Translations under genes and position numbers: made by a program | Assembly: GCA_022768375.1 (NCBI GenBank) | Contig: JALEMG010000022.1 | Span: 1-64,000 of the forward strand | Source of the DNA: Lentisphaeria bacterium | Lineage (GTDB): Bacteria; Verrucomicrobiota; Lentisphaeria; Victivallales; Victivallaceae | Length of the DNA: 64,000 bases | Reading direction: 5' to 3' | The notes under the pieces: generated by a model | Told to the model about the DNA's origin: nothing | Databases searched by the model: none | What the model saw: the letters and a program-made list of their open reading frames with translations, nothing else | Part shown: positions 5,814-15,330 of the stretch, piece after piece | Numbering within the stretch: position 1 is the first letter of the stretch | Layout: every line of letters begins with the position of its first letter

Positions 5814-8216
5814 ATGTATCAAGTCCAAAAGCGGGACGGCAAGAACGTCGAATTCGATCTGAACAAGATCTCTCAAGCGGTCAAGATGGCGTTCGAGGCC
5901 CAGGAGAAGCAGTACAACCAGTCGATCATCGACTTCATCGCCCTCAAGGTCACGGCCGATTTCGAGCCGAAGATCAAGGAAGGACTGATCGCGGTGGAGG
6001 ATATTCAGGACAGCGTGGAATCCGTGCTGGTGCAGGCCGGATACGCCGACGTGGCCAAAGCCTACATCCTGTACCGCCGCCAGCACGAGAAACTCCGCAA
6101 CGCCAAGTCCACCATCCTCGACTTCAAGAAGACCGTGGACGATTACGTGAAGATCAACGACTGGCGGGTCAAGGAGAATTCCACGGTCACCTATTCGGTC
6201 GGCGGACTGATCCTTTCCAACAGCGGCGCCATCACCGCCAACTACTGGCTTTCCGAGATCTACGACGACGAGATCGGCAACGCTCACCGCAATGCGGACA
6301 TCCATCTGCACGATCTTTCGATGCTCACCGGGTACTGCGCCGGCTGGTCGCTCAAGCAGTTGATCAAGGAGGGTCTCGGCGGCGTGCCCGGCAAGATCAC
6401 CTCCGCTCCGGCCTCCCATCTGGCCACGCTGTGCAATCAGATGGTCAACTTCCTCGGCATCATGCAGAACGAATGGGCCGGCGCGCAGGCGTTCAGTTCG
6501 TTCGACACCTATCTGGCGCCCTTCGTCCGGGAGGACAAACTGGACTACCATCAGGTAAAAAAGTGCATCGAATCATTCATTTTCGGTGTGAACACTCCCT
6601 CCCGCTGGGGAACTCAGGCGCCGTTCTCCAACATCACGCTGGACTGGACCGTGCCCAACGACCTGGCCGAACTCAACTGCATCGTCGGCGGCCGGGAACT
6701 GGATTACAAGTACAAAGACTGCAAAAAAGAGATGGACATGATCAACCGCGCTTTCATCGAGACGATGATCGAAGGCGACGCGCAGGGGCGGGGCTTCCAG
6801 TACCCGATCCCGACCTACTCCATCACCCGGGATTTCGACTGGTCCGAAACCGAGAACAACAAACTGCTCTTCGAGATGACCAGCAAATACGGCACGCCAT
6901 ACTTCTCCAACTACGTCAACAGCGACATGGAACCCAGCGACATCCGTTCGATGTGCTGCCGGCTGCGGCTGGACCTGCGGGAACTGCGCAAGAAGTCGGG
7001 CGGTTTCTTCGGCAGCGGGGAGAGCACCGGTTCCATCGGCGTGGTGACCATCAACATGCCCCGGATCGGTTATCTGGCCGCGGACAAGGCGGATTTCTTC
7101 GCCCGGCTGGACCGGATGATGGACATTTCCGCCCGCAGTCTGAAAGTCAAGCGGGAAGTGATCTCCAAACTGCTGGACGAGGGGCTGTACCCCTACACCA
7201 AACGGTATCTCGGCACGTTTGCCAACCACTTCTCCACCATCGGGCTGGTGGGGATGAACGAGGCCTGCCTCAACGCCAGATGGCTCCGTCAGGACCTCAC
7301 CCACGCCGAAGCGCAGGAGTTCACCAAAGAGGTGCTCAACCACATGCGGGAACGGCTCAGCGACTATCAGGAAAAATACGGCGACCTCTACAATCTGGAG
7401 GCGACCCCCGCGGAATCCACCAGTTACCGGCTGGCGCGGCACGATAAGAAGCGCTTTGCCGACATCATCACCGCCGGCGGCGCGGACGGCGCGCCGTATT
7501 ACACTAACAGTTCGCATCTGCCGGTGAACTTCACCGACGATATCTTCGCGGCGCTGGACATCCAGGACGAACTGCAGACGCTCTACACCTCCGGGACGGT
7601 GTTCCACGCCTTCCTCGGAGAGAAACTCCCGGACTGGCGGGCGGCGGCGAATCTGGTGCGCAAGATCGCGGAGAACTACAAACTGCCGTACTACACCATG
7701 TCGCCCACCTATTCCATCTGTCACAACCACGGATACATCACCGGCGAAGCCTTCAAGTGTCCCGACTGCGGCAGCCGCACCGAAGTGTACAGCCGGATCA
7801 CCGGATACTACCGCCCGGTGCAGAACTGGAACGACGGCAAGAGTCAGGAGTACAAGGACCGCAAGGTCTATGACGCCGCCGGAGCGATCAAGCGCGAACT
7901 GCCCGGCCGGAACGTGTCCGCCGACGCGGGATGCGATTGCGGGCACGACCACGGGGCGCCTTCGGCGTCGGCGTTGGCGCCGGGCGAGACCCGGGTGACG
8001 CTGTTCGCCACCGAGACCTGCCCGAACTGCCGGATCGCCAAGACGTTTCTGGACAAGGCGAACATCGCCTACGACGTGGTGATCTGCGAGAAGGAGGACG
8101 ACAAGGCCATCGCCATGGACATCCGGCAGGCCCCGACCCTCGTGGTGGAAAAAGACGGCAAGGTGGACAAGTTCGTCAATCTTTCCGACATCCGGAAGTT
8201 CATCGACCGGCAGTGA
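5814..8216 (+). CDS. nrdD: Class III anaerobic ribonucleotide reductase with fused C-terminal glutaredoxin-like domain
   Basis: The 800-residue enzyme makes deoxyribonucleotides without oxygen. Residues 1-95 are an ATP-cone (YQVQKRDGKNVEFDLNKI...). The ten-strand barrel core follows, with the metal site near C636/H639 and C649-x2-C652, and the glycyl-radical loop RITGYYRPVQNWN with the radical glycine at about 664. A linker with a Cys/His-rich patch (CDCGHDHG) leads into a thioredoxin-fold domain at 728-800 with active site CPNC at 736-739 and a cis-Pro motif QAPTLVV. Class III enzymes use either formate or a redoxin as reductant; a built-in redoxin points to the second type. The ribosome-binding site is AAGCGGAG. 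Confidence 0.95.
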   Translation: MYQVQKRDGKNVEFDLNKISQAVKMAFEAQEKQYNQSIIDFIALKVTADFEPKIKEGLIAVEDIQDSVESVLVQAGYADVAKAYILYRRQHEKLRNAKSTILDFKKTVDDYVKINDWRVKENSTVTYSVGGLILSNSGAITANYWLSEIYDDEIGNAHRNADIHLHDLSMLTGYCAGWSLKQLIKEGLGGVPGKITSAPASHLATLCNQMVNFLGIMQNEWAGAQAFSSFDTYLAPFVREDKLDYHQVKKCIESFIFGVNTPSRWGTQAPFSNITLDWTVPNDLAELNCIVGGRELDYKYKDCKKEMDMINRAFIETMIEGDAQGRGFQYPIPTYSITRDFDWSETENNKLLFEMTSKYGTPYFSNYVNSDMEPSDIRSMCCRLRLDLRELRKKSGGFFGSGESTGSIGVVTINMPRIGYLAADKADFFARLDRMMDISARSLKVKREVISKLLDEGLYPYTKRYLGTFANHFSTIGLVGMNEACLNARWLRQDLTHAEAQEFTKEVLNHMRERLSDYQEKYGDLYNLEATPAESTSYRLARHDKKRFADIITAGGADGAPYYTNSSHLPVNFTDDIFAALDIQDELQTLYTSGTVFHAFLGEKLPDWRAAANLVRKIAENYKLPYYTMSPTYSICHNHGYITGEAFKCPDCGSRTEVYSRITGYYRPVQNWNDGKSQEYKDRKVYDAAGAIKRELPGRNVSADAGCDCGHDHGAPSASALAPGETRVTLFATETCPNCRIAKTFLDKANIAYDVVICEKEDDKAIAMDIRQAPTLVVEKDGKVDKFVNLSDIRKFIDRQ

Positions 8217-8240
8217 CGCCGGGCGGCGTTAAAAAATAAA

Positions 8241-8500
8241 GGCTCTGTACTAAAAGAGGACTGAAAAAAAATCTGCCACCGGCGGCTTCGCCGGGCGTGG
8301 TCCAGCGGCGAAATCTCAGCGAAGCGTTCAGGTCGGCGCAGGCCGACACCTCCCGCCGGAAGCGATGTTGCGAAAAATCGCAGATTTTTCACAACGGTTG
8401 AGTGGGAGGCGGCTTGTCCGCCATAGCCTTGGCGACGGCGGAAGCGGGAGGCGGCTGACCGCCCGGAACGGAAAATCGGATATCTCTTTAGTACAGAGCC
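8241..8500. mobile_element. MITE-like 260-bp element with terminal inverted repeats
   Basis: The ends are GGCTCTGTACTAAAAGAG on the left and its near-exact reverse complement on the right: the first 14 bases are perfect, with one base gap after that. The inside has no coding frame and is rich in GC palindromes such as GCCACCGGCGG / CCGGGCGTGG. AATAA occurs on both flanks (8235-8239, one base from the left end, and 8501-8505), a possible target duplication. The element sits between nrdD and the ClC promoter. From 8501 to 8674 I see only GC-rich sequence with short palindromes and a partial echo of the element's inside (AAATCTGTCTCCAGCGGC versus AAATCTGCCACCGGCGGC). Confidence 0.7.
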
Positions 8501-8674
8501 AATAAGAAATCTGTCTCCAGCGGCGGGTCTCCGTCCCGCCTGTTCTGTCGCGTCGCGCGGCGCGAGTGGTGCGAGTGCGCACGGTCGATTGCCGGTCCCT
8601 CCGCGTCCGCGGTGACGGCAAACCGACGAAGAAACGGTCGGCCCCCCGTGCCGGGCAAAATGTCCGGGCGGATG

Positions 8675-8703
8675 TTGAAAAATCCCCGTTTCGGATGTAT
8701 ATT
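8675..8703 (+). promoter_or_regulatory. Promoter of the ClC channel gene
   Basis: TTGAAA, 17 bp, TATATT. Its position favours the ATG at 8762 over the in-frame upstream ATG at 8612. Confidence 0.8.
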
Positions 8704-8761
8704 AAGCGCTTCACGGACAAGCGCGGCAAGGGGCGCGGCCCCGGACCGCAAGCGAGGAAAA

Positions 8762-10567
8762 ATGGGCCGATTTCTGTTGCGTCTGCGCCGGCGTTCGGTG
8801 CGGAAACTGGGAGAAGCGTGGCAGCGCCGTCTGGGAGCGCGTTCCCGGGTCGTGCCGCTGGCCATGCTTATCGGCGTCGCGGCGGCGGTGGCCGCCGCCG
8901 GACTGCACTGGGCGGTGCTCAAGTTGGAGGCGCTGTCGCTGCTGCTGGAATCCGGCGATTCCCGGGTCGGCTGGTGGGTGTTTCTGCTGGCGCTGCCGCT
9001 GACGGGGGTGGTGCTGTCGTTCCTGATCCAGCGTCATCTCGGGGGGGCGCGGTACGCCAAAAGCCTCAGTCCGCTGATTCTGGCGCTGAACCGGCGCAAG
9101 ACCCGGATTCCCTTCCGGGAGGTCTTCAATCACCTGCTCTCCAGCGCATTGTCGGTGGGACTGGGCGGTTCGGCGGGGCTGGAAGCGCCCAGCGTGCTGA
9201 CCGGCGCGGCCATCGGAGCGAATGCGTCCGGCTTTTTCGGTTTGGACCGGCGGGCGCGGCTGCTGCTGATCGGATGCGGCGCGGCGGCGGCGATCTCGGC
9301 GATTTTCGGCAGTCCCGTCGGCGGGGTGCTTTTTGCCGTGGAGGTGCTGCTGCCCCGATTCAGCGTCGGAGCGCTGGCGCCGATGCTGATCTCCAGCGCG
9401 GTGGCCATGGTGATCAGCCGCACGTTTTTTCCGCATGAACAGGTCCTGCTGGCCATCAACGAACCGTGGCGCGGCGACGCGATCCCCTTCTATTTTCTGT
9501 GCGGTCTGCTGTGCGCGGCGGTGGGGGTTTTCGTCATCCGGCATGTGTACTGGCTGACGGAGCAGTTGAAAAAGCGTCTGACGACGCCGTACCGCAAACT
9601 GTGCGGCGGCGGCGCGGTCCTCGCGCTGATGCTGGCGCTGTTCCCGATCCTGCGGGGCCAGGGGTACCGGATGGTGGCGATGCTGTTCTCCGGGCGGGAA
9701 GAGCAGTTGGGGCGGTTCGTCCCGCTGCTCGACGGTCTGCCGCCGGCGGCGGTACTGACGGTTCTGGTGCTGGCGGCGGTCCTGCTCAAGCCGGCGGCTT
9801 CGGCGCTGACGGTGGAGAGCGGCGGCGACGGGGGTATTTTCGCTCCGGCGATGTTCATCGGGGCGTTCACCGGTTTCGCGTTCGCCCGGCTGGTGAATCT
9901 GACCGGGGTGATCGCGCTGCAGGAACCGAATTTTGTGGTAGTGGGCATGTGCGGAGTGTTTTCCGCGGTGCTGCGGGCGCCGCTGACGGGGGTGTTTCTC
10001 ATTGCGGAAGTGACCGGCAGTTATTTGCTGCTGGTGCCGCTGATGATCGTCTCCTCGGTGGCGTGGGCGGCGGCGCGGCGCTTCGAGCCGCACTCCATCT
10101 ACCGCAAGGCGCTGGCCGAAGCCGGACTGCTGAGCGACGACAGCGACCGGTCCATGCTTCAGACCCTGTCGGTCCGGGTCTGCGTCGATCATCGGTTCAC
10201 GCCGCTGGATCCTCGGTGGACGATGGTCCGCATGCGGGATGTGGGGACGGAGTTGTCCGGCAGCGAAGTTTTTCCGGTGCTGGACGGAGAGGGCGGTCTG
10301 CTGGGCGTGGTGAAACTGGAACAGTTGAAGCCGGTGCTGTTCGATCCGGCTTTCGCGGAGTCTCTGCTGGTCTTCGATCTGATGGAACCGCCCCGCTGTC
10401 TGCTCTCCGAGGACGACGATCTGGACCGGGCGATGAGCGCGCTGGAACGGTATCATACCGACATTCTGCCGGTGCTGGACCGGACCGGAAAGTTCATGGG
10501 ATTCGTTTCCGCCGAAGATATTTTCCGGCTCTACCGGGGCATGGTGCGGGAGGGCGACGGTTATTGA
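8762..10567 (+). CDS. ClC-family chloride channel/antiporter with CBS domains
   Basis: A ClC protein that moves chloride, or exchanges chloride or fluoride for protons, across the inner membrane. After a basic N-terminus come about ten hydrophobic helices with family signatures: GGSAGLEAPSV (the GxxGxE region with the gating glutamate), GSPVGGVLFAVEVLLPRF, and [16 protein letters not shown] near the C-terminal half of the pore. Two CBS motifs follow (from about residue 460 to the end, ending FMGFVSAEDIFRLY), a regulatory nucleotide-sensing pair. I start at 8762 (601 residues) because of the GAGGA ribosome-binding site and the promoter position. Confidence 0.92.
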   Translation: MGRFLLRLRRRSVRKLGEAWQRRLGARSRVVPLAMLIGVAAAVAAAGLHWAVLKLEALSLLLESGDSRVGWWVFLLALPLTGVVLSFLIQRHLGGARYAKSLSPLILALNRRKTRIPFREVFNHLLSSALSVGLGGSAGLEAPSVLTGAAIGANASGFFGLDRRARLLLIGCGAAAAISAIFGSPVGGVLFAVEVLLPRFSVGALAPMLISSAVAMVISRTFFPHEQVLLAINEPWRGDAIPFYFLCGLLCAAVGVFVIRHVYWLTEQLKKRLTTPYRKLCGGGAVLALMLALFPILRGQGYRMVAMLFSGREEQLGRFVPLLDGLPPAAVLTVLVLAAVLLKPAASALTVESGGDGGIFAPAMFIGAFTGFAFARLVNLTGVIALQEPNFVVVGMCGVFSAVLRAPLTGVFLIAEVTGSYLLLVPLMIVSSVAWAAARRFEPHSIYRKALAEAGLLSDDSDRSMLQTLSVRVCVDHRFTPLDPRWTMVRMRDVGTELSGSEVFPVLDGEGGLLGVVKLEQLKPVLFDPAFAESLLVFDLMEPPRCLLSEDDDLDRAMSALERYHTDILPVLDRTGKFMGFVSAEDIFRLYRGMVREGDGY

Positions 10568-10600
10568 GCCGGGCCGCTGCGGAAAAAGCGCCGGGCGCGG

Positions 10601-10629
10601 TTGAAAAGTTCGCCCGGCCGGTGTATATT
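10601..10629 (+). promoter_or_regulatory. Promoter of guaB
   Basis: TTGAAA, 17 bp, TATATT, 47 bp before the guaB ATG. Confidence 0.82.
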
Positions 10630-10676
10630 ATGTGGTAACGTAGTACACTTGAAAACTCACCCCGGAGACAGATACG

Positions 10677-12176
10677 ATGCGTTATATCGACCAATTCATG
10701 GCGGCGTTCCCCTTTGAGGGACTGACATTCGACGACATTTCCCTGATCACCCAGTACTCGGATTTCCTGCCGCACGATACGGATGTGAGCAGTCGTTTCT
10801 CCCGCAACATCAACCTCAACATCCCCTTTGTCAGCGCGGCGATGGACACCGTGACCGAGAGCGAAATGGCCATTGCGATGGCCCGGCTGGGCGGCATCGG
10901 CGTCATTCACAAGAACCTGACCCCGGAGCGTCAGGCCGAGGAGGTCCGCAAGGTGAAACTCTACCTCAACGGCGTGATCCGGACCCCGGTGGTCTTTCAC
11001 CCGGAGCAGACCGTGGCGGAGATGGTGGCGGAGAAGAAGCGGAAGAAATACTCCTTCTCCGGCTTCCCCATCGTGGACGACGCCGGGAAACTGGTGGGCA
11101 TCGTCACCAGCCGGGATATCAAGTTTCTCACCGATTACAACACCCCCATCCGCGAAGTGATGACCCGGGGGCCGGTCTCCGCCCCGGCGGGCACGACGAT
11201 GTCCGACGCCTATCAGATCATGCTCAGGAATAAAGTGGGCAAACTGCCGATGGTGGACGGGGACGGCAAACTGATCGGACTTTTCAGTTTCCTCGATGTC
11301 CGCACTCTGATCGACCGGGACGAACCGGACTACAATCGGGACAGCCGCCATCAACTGCGGGTGGCCGCCGCCATCGGGCCGTATGACGAGGCCCGGGCGG
11401 ACGCGCTGGTCAACGCGGGGGTGGACGCGCTGGTCATCGACACGGCGCACGGAGATTCCAAAGGGGTGATCGAGACGGTGTCGCTGTTCAAGCGGCGCTA
11501 CGACGGCAAAGTGGATATCGTCGCCGGCAACATCGCCACGGCGGAAGGCGCGAAAGCGCTGGTGGACGCCGGGGCGGACGGCGTGAAAGTCGGCATCGGA
11601 CCCGGTTCGATCTGCACCACGCGGGTGGTGGCCGGCGTGGGTGTGCCGCAGGTTTCCGCCGTCTACGCCGTGCGGAGCGCGGTGCCGGACGACGTGCCGG
11701 TGATCGCCGACGGCGGCATCAAGCAGTCCGGCGACGTGGCCAAAGCGCTGGCTGTCGGCGCGGCGTGCGTGATGATGGGTTCGGCGCTGGCGGGCACCAG
11801 CGAGAGCAACGGCGACGTGGTGCTGCATCAGGGGCGCAGTTATGTGGCCTACCGCGGCATGGGCAGTCTGGAGGCCATGAAGTGCAACAAGGGCAGCCGG
11901 GAGCGCTACGGTCAGGACGATGTGGACAGCGACAATGATCTGGTGCCGCAGGGTATCGAGGCGATGGTGCCTTTCCGGGGCGCGGTGCGCAACGTGATCC
12001 ACCAGTTTGTCGGTGGATTGCGCTACAGCCTCGGCTACTGCGGGGCGCGGACGATCCCGGAATTTCAGCGCAAGGCCAAGATGGTCCGGGTCAGCGCCGC
12101 CGGACTGCGCGAAGCGCATCCCCACGACGTGGTCATCACCAAGGACGCGCCCAATTACAGTTCCAACTCCATCTGA
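10677..12176 (+). CDS. guaB: IMP dehydrogenase
   Basis: Inosine-5'-monophosphate dehydrogenase oxidises IMP to XMP, the committed step to GMP. The 499-residue protein has the N-terminal signature [17 protein letters not shown], two CBS domains at about 100-225 ([14 protein letters not shown]... and [15 protein letters not shown]...), and the catalytic loop [20 protein letters not shown] with the nucleophile at C313. The C-terminal flap has the [10 protein letters not shown]-type stretch and the segment [27 protein letters not shown]. The length is slightly above the usual 485-490 residues. skp follows after 20 bp, so guaB-skp-lpxD-Sel1 can form one transcript. Confidence 0.97.
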   Translation: MRYIDQFMAAFPFEGLTFDDISLITQYSDFLPHDTDVSSRFSRNINLNIPFVSAAMDTVTESEMAIAMARLGGIGVIHKNLTPERQAEEVRKVKLYLNGVIRTPVVFHPEQTVAEMVAEKKRKKYSFSGFPIVDDAGKLVGIVTSRDIKFLTDYNTPIREVMTRGPVSAPAGTTMSDAYQIMLRNKVGKLPMVDGDGKLIGLFSFLDVRTLIDRDEPDYNRDSRHQLRVAAAIGPYDEARADALVNAGVDALVIDTAHGDSKGVIETVSLFKRRYDGKVDIVAGNIATAEGAKALVDAGADGVKVGIGPGSICTTRVVAGVGVPQVSAVYAVRSAVPDDVPVIADGGIKQSGDVAKALAVGAACVMMGSALAGTSESNGDVVLHQGRSYVAYRGMGSLEAMKCNKGSRERYGQDDVDSDNDLVPQGIEAMVPFRGAVRNVIHQFVGGLRYSLGYCGARTIPEFQRKAKMVRVSAAGLREAHPHDVVITKDAPNYSSNSI

Positions 12177-12196
12177 AGTCAGGGGGGCGAAGGAAG

Positions 12197-12769
12197 ATGA
12201 AAAAGTTCCTGTTGCTGCTGGCGGCGGGGGCGGTGTGGTCCTGTTGCGCCGCCGGACCCCGGTTCGCGGTGATCGATCTTCGCCGGGTGTTCAAAGAGTA
12301 TTACAAGAGCCGGATCGCGGAAGATTTCATCAAACAGCAGGCGGAAGCCGCCCGTTCCTATCTCGGGCAGTTGACCCGGCAGTTGGAGACGCTGGGCGCG
12401 GAAGCCCGGCGTCTGGAGACCAACGCCCGCAACATGGCGCTGGACCCCGCCCAGCGGAGCAAGGCGGAATCCGAGGCGGCGGAGGCCGTGCGCAAGGTCC
12501 GCGCCAAAGAAGCCGAGATCCAGTTGTATGCCCGGGAACGCAAGCAGGAGATGGACAATCTGGACGCCCGGAAACGGGCCGAGATCCTCGGCGACATCAA
12601 GGCCGAGATCGGGCGACGGGCCGCGGCGGAGGGGTATGACTGGGTGTTCGATTCTTCCGGATTCACCACCAACGACCAGCCGGCGGTACTGCTGTTCCCG
12701 GAGAAGAACGACATCTCCGCGGCGGTGATCCGGGAACTCAACCGGGGCGCCGTGAAACCGAAAAAGTAA
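12197..12769 (+). CDS. skp: OmpH/Skp-family periplasmic chaperone
   Basis: A 190-residue secreted protein with a signal peptide (MKKFLLLLAAGAVWSCCAA). The short beta strand FAVIDLRRVFKEYYKS is typical of Skp/OmpH, followed by a long charged coiled coil (about 45-130) and a closing segment YDWVFDSSGFTTNDQPAVLLF. Skp holds unfolded outer-membrane proteins in the periplasm. Its place directly before lpxD is the classical envelope-biogenesis gene order. A Cys pair near the end of the signal region could suggest a lipoprotein, but no clear lipobox is seen. Confidence 0.88.
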   Translation: MKKFLLLLAAGAVWSCCAAGPRFAVIDLRRVFKEYYKSRIAEDFIKQQAEAARSYLGQLTRQLETLGAEARRLETNARNMALDPAQRSKAESEAAEAVRKVRAKEAEIQLYARERKQEMDNLDARKRAEILGDIKAEIGRRAAAEGYDWVFDSSGFTTNDQPAVLLFPEKNDISAAVIRELNRGAVKPKK

Positions 12770-12801
12770 CATCAAGTTCAAGATCGAATCGAGGAACGAA
12801 C

Positions 12802-13848
12802 ATGAAGCATATCAGCATGACCGCAAGTGAGATCGCCGCCCTTGTCGGCGGCAGCGTCGTCGGAGACCCGGGCCGGGTCATCACCGGGGTCGAGGGCATT
12901 CGGGACGCCGCGCCGGAGCATTTGAGTTTCGTCGGGAGCAAAAAGTACGAGGATCAACTGGCCACCGCCAAAGCGGGGGTGATCCTGGTCTGCAAAGATC
13001 TGGCCGGCGCTTCCGCCGCCGACCGGACGCTGATCGTGTGCGACAGCGTGGATTACGCCTTTGCACAGGTGGCGGCGCGGTTCGCGGAGGAACCGCCCCG
13101 GGCGGTGCCAGGGGTGCATCCGAGCGCGGTGGTGGACCCGGGCGCCAAACTGGGAGAAGGGGTCTCCGTCGGCGCCAACGCGGTGATCGAAGCCGGAGCG
13201 GAGATCGGGGACGGCGCGGTCATCGGCGCGCTGTGCTACATCGGGCATCAGGTGAAAATCGGCGCGAAAACCCAACTTTATCCCGGAGTGACGGTGATGT
13301 ATCGCTGTACGGTCGGCGCTCAGTGCGTGCTGCACTCCGGCGTGGTCATCGGCGCGGACGGATTCGGCTTCGTCCCCGGTCCCCGGGGGCTGGTCAAAGT
13401 GCCTCAGACCGGGATCGTGGAGATCCGCGACGACGTGGAGATCGGGGCCAACACCACCATCGACCGGGCGCGGTTCGGCAAGACGGTGATCAAAGACAAC
13501 GTCAAGATCGACGATCAGGTGATGGTGGCCCACAACGTGGTGGTGGGTGAAAGTTCGATCCTGGTGGCGCAGAGCGGCATTGCCGGCAGCGCGGAACTGG
13601 GCCGGGGCGTCGTTCTCGCGGGCAAAGCCGGGATCAACGGTCACATCTCCGTCGGCGACGGCAGTCAGATCGCCGGGACGAGTTCGGTGATGAGGAGCCT
13701 GCCGCCCAAATCCATCGCGCTGGGCACTCCGGCGGAGTCCCAGCGGGAGTTCATGTACCGTTATTCCCTGCCCAAGAAGATGCAGAAAGTCGAAGCCAAA
13801 CTCAAGGAACTTGAGGCGAAATTGGCGGAGTTGAACGCGAAGGCATGA
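12802..13848 (+). CDS. lpxD: UDP-3-O-acylglucosamine N-acyltransferase
   Basis: LpxD adds the N-linked hydroxyacyl chain in lipid A synthesis, so the organism makes lipopolysaccharide. The 348-residue protein has the N-terminal uridine-binding domain (MTASEIAALVGGSVVGDPGRVITGVEGIRDA...LSFVGSKKY) and a left-handed beta helix of hexapeptide repeats from about 105 to 320. The catalytic histidine lies in DDQVMVAHNVVVGE (H244). A C-terminal helix follows. Its stop overlaps the start of the Sel1-repeat gene by ATGA. Confidence 0.97.
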   Translation: MKHISMTASEIAALVGGSVVGDPGRVITGVEGIRDAAPEHLSFVGSKKYEDQLATAKAGVILVCKDLAGASAADRTLIVCDSVDYAFAQVAARFAEEPPRAVPGVHPSAVVDPGAKLGEGVSVGANAVIEAGAEIGDGAVIGALCYIGHQVKIGAKTQLYPGVTVMYRCTVGAQCVLHSGVVIGADGFGFVPGPRGLVKVPQTGIVEIRDDVEIGANTTIDRARFGKTVIKDNVKIDDQVMVAHNVVVGESSILVAQSGIAGSAELGRGVVLAGKAGINGHISVGDGSQIAGTSSVMRSLPPKSIALGTPAESQREFMYRYSLPKKMQKVEAKLKELEAKLAELNAKA

Positions 13849-15110
13849 CGAAAACCCGGTCGGCGGCGGCGGTGATGCTGGCGGCGGCGGTCGCGCTGAC
13901 CGGAGCGGCCGCCGAGGATGCGCTGGTCCGCCGGGCGCGGACCGGGGACGCGGAGAGCCAACTGCAACTGGCGGACGAATTCATGTTCGGGCGCAATGGT
14001 CGGCCCGTTTCGCCGCCGCTGGCGGTCTACTGGTTCCGGCAGGCGGCGCTGGGCGGTTCTCCGGTCGGTCAGTACAATCTGGCCATGTGCTATCTTCAGG
14101 GCTGGGGCGGGGAGAAGCGTCCGGCGGCGGCGTTCCGGTACTTCGGGAAAGCCATGACCGGCGGGGTGGACAAAGCCGCGCTGCGTTACGCCGAGCAACT
14201 TCACGACGGGGTCCCGGCGGCGACCGATCCCGAGGGAGAATTTCCCGAAGTCAAACCCGATCCGGACGGCGCGCTGAACATCCTGCGCCGGATCGCGCCG
14301 CGGGACCGGGAGGCGCAACTGCTTTTGGCGCGGTATCTTTTCCGTCATGCGGACCGGCATGCCGACGAACTGCTGCCGCTGCTGGAACGGCACGCCTCCG
14401 GCTCCGCCCCGGACCCCGAAATGCTGATCCTCTACGCCGCGTGTCTGCGTTCCGGCATCGGCGGCGGAGGCGATTCGCAGTTGGCGGCGCGGGTCCTGGA
14501 ACGGGCGGCGGCCGCCGGGAACCCGGAAGCCATGGCGCAGTTGGCGGAGATACTGCACGGCGGATTCGGCGTGAAAGTCGACCATGCGCGGGGCGACGAA
14601 CTGCTTGACCGGGCGCTGGCGCTGGGTTCGTCCCGGGCCATGGTCGTCCGGGGGATGGAATACCTGACCGGCCTCCGGTATCCTCACGATCCGGTGCGGG
14701 CGTTTGAACTTTTCCGGCAGGCGGCGAAAAAGGAATATCCCCCCGCATGGCGGCAACTGGGCCTGTGTTACGCTTCCGGCATCGGGACGCCGCGCAGTGA
14801 GGAACTGGCGTTTCAGTGCTTTTTTCATGCGGCGCGGGCCGGAGACGCCCCGGCTCAGTTCCATCTTGCGGAGTGTTTCCGTTACGGACGGGGGACGGAG
14901 GCGGATTTCGCGGCCGCGTTCTACTGGTACGCCCGGGGCGCGGCCGGCGGCAGTCCGGATGCGATGCGGGAAACGGGGGAAGCGCTGCTCGCCGGCCGGG
15001 GAACGGCCCCGAACCGGGAGCAGGCGATGCAATGGCTGGAACGGGCGGCGCGGGCCGGAGACCGTTCCGCGGCGGCGGCGCTGGGACTCAGTGACGCAGG
15101 GCCGTTCTGA
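13845..15110 (+). CDS. Secreted Sel1-repeat (TPR-like) protein
   Basis: The 421-residue protein has an N-terminal signal peptide ending near AAAED, then many Sel1-like helical repeats with the pattern A..WFRQAALGGSPxxQYNLAxCYLQGxG. Clear units occur at about 40-110, 165-260 and 275-405. Such alpha/alpha solenoids mediate protein-protein contacts in the periplasm. It is translationally coupled to lpxD. Its 3' end overlaps the convergent phage-module gene by 23 bp, so the module abuts the gene without damaging it. Confidence 0.85.
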   Translation: MTKTRSAAAVMLAAAVALTGAAAEDALVRRARTGDAESQLQLADEFMFGRNGRPVSPPLAVYWFRQAALGGSPVGQYNLAMCYLQGWGGEKRPAAAFRYFGKAMTGGVDKAALRYAEQLHDGVPAATDPEGEFPEVKPDPDGALNILRRIAPRDREAQLLLARYLFRHADRHADELLPLLERHASGSAPDPEMLILYAACLRSGIGGGGDSQLAARVLERAAAAGNPEAMAQLAEILHGGFGVKVDHARGDELLDRALALGSSRAMVVRGMEYLTGLRYPHDPVRAFELFRQAAKKEYPPAWRQLGLCYASGIGTPRSEELAFQCFFHAARAGDAPAQFHLAECFRYGRGTEADFAAAFYWYARGAAGGSPDAMRETGEALLAGRGTAPNREQAMQWLERAARAGDRSAAAALGLSDAGPF

Positions 15111-15330
15111 TCCCGCTCCACAGCGCGGTCAGCAAGCCGCCGATGGCGGTGGCGATGACTCCGGTGAGCATGACCTTGCGGCAGGTACGCCAGGTTTCCG
15201 CGAAACTGATCAGTTCCCGGGCCGTAGCGTCGTCGATCCCAAGTTGACAGGGCGCGGGGGCCTGCGCCAGCGCGCGGGAAACGGCGGCGGCCGCCAGTTC
15301 TGCGATCTCCTGTTTTTCCGTGTCGGTCAT
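15088..15330 (-). CDS. Small one-segment membrane protein at the end of the phage module
   Basis: An 80-residue protein starting MTDTEKQEIAELAAAAV, with one strong membrane helix near the C-terminus (KVMLTGVIATAIGGLLTALW) and a short basic tail. It follows the DUF1353 gene with an ATGA overlap. Size, topology and position after the tail-fibre genes suggest a holin-like or lysis-cassette protein, but no lysozyme gene is present and I cannot confirm that. Confidence 0.6.
   Translation of the reverse strand: MTDTEKQEIAELAAAAVSRALAQAPAPCQLGIDDATARELISFAETWRTCRKVMLTGVIATAIGGLLTALWSGIRTALRH

Noticed and set aside
8612-8761. Earlier start for the ClC protein at 8612
   Set aside because: It lies upstream of the clear promoter at 8675-8703 and lacks a ribosome-binding site; 8762 has GAGGA.
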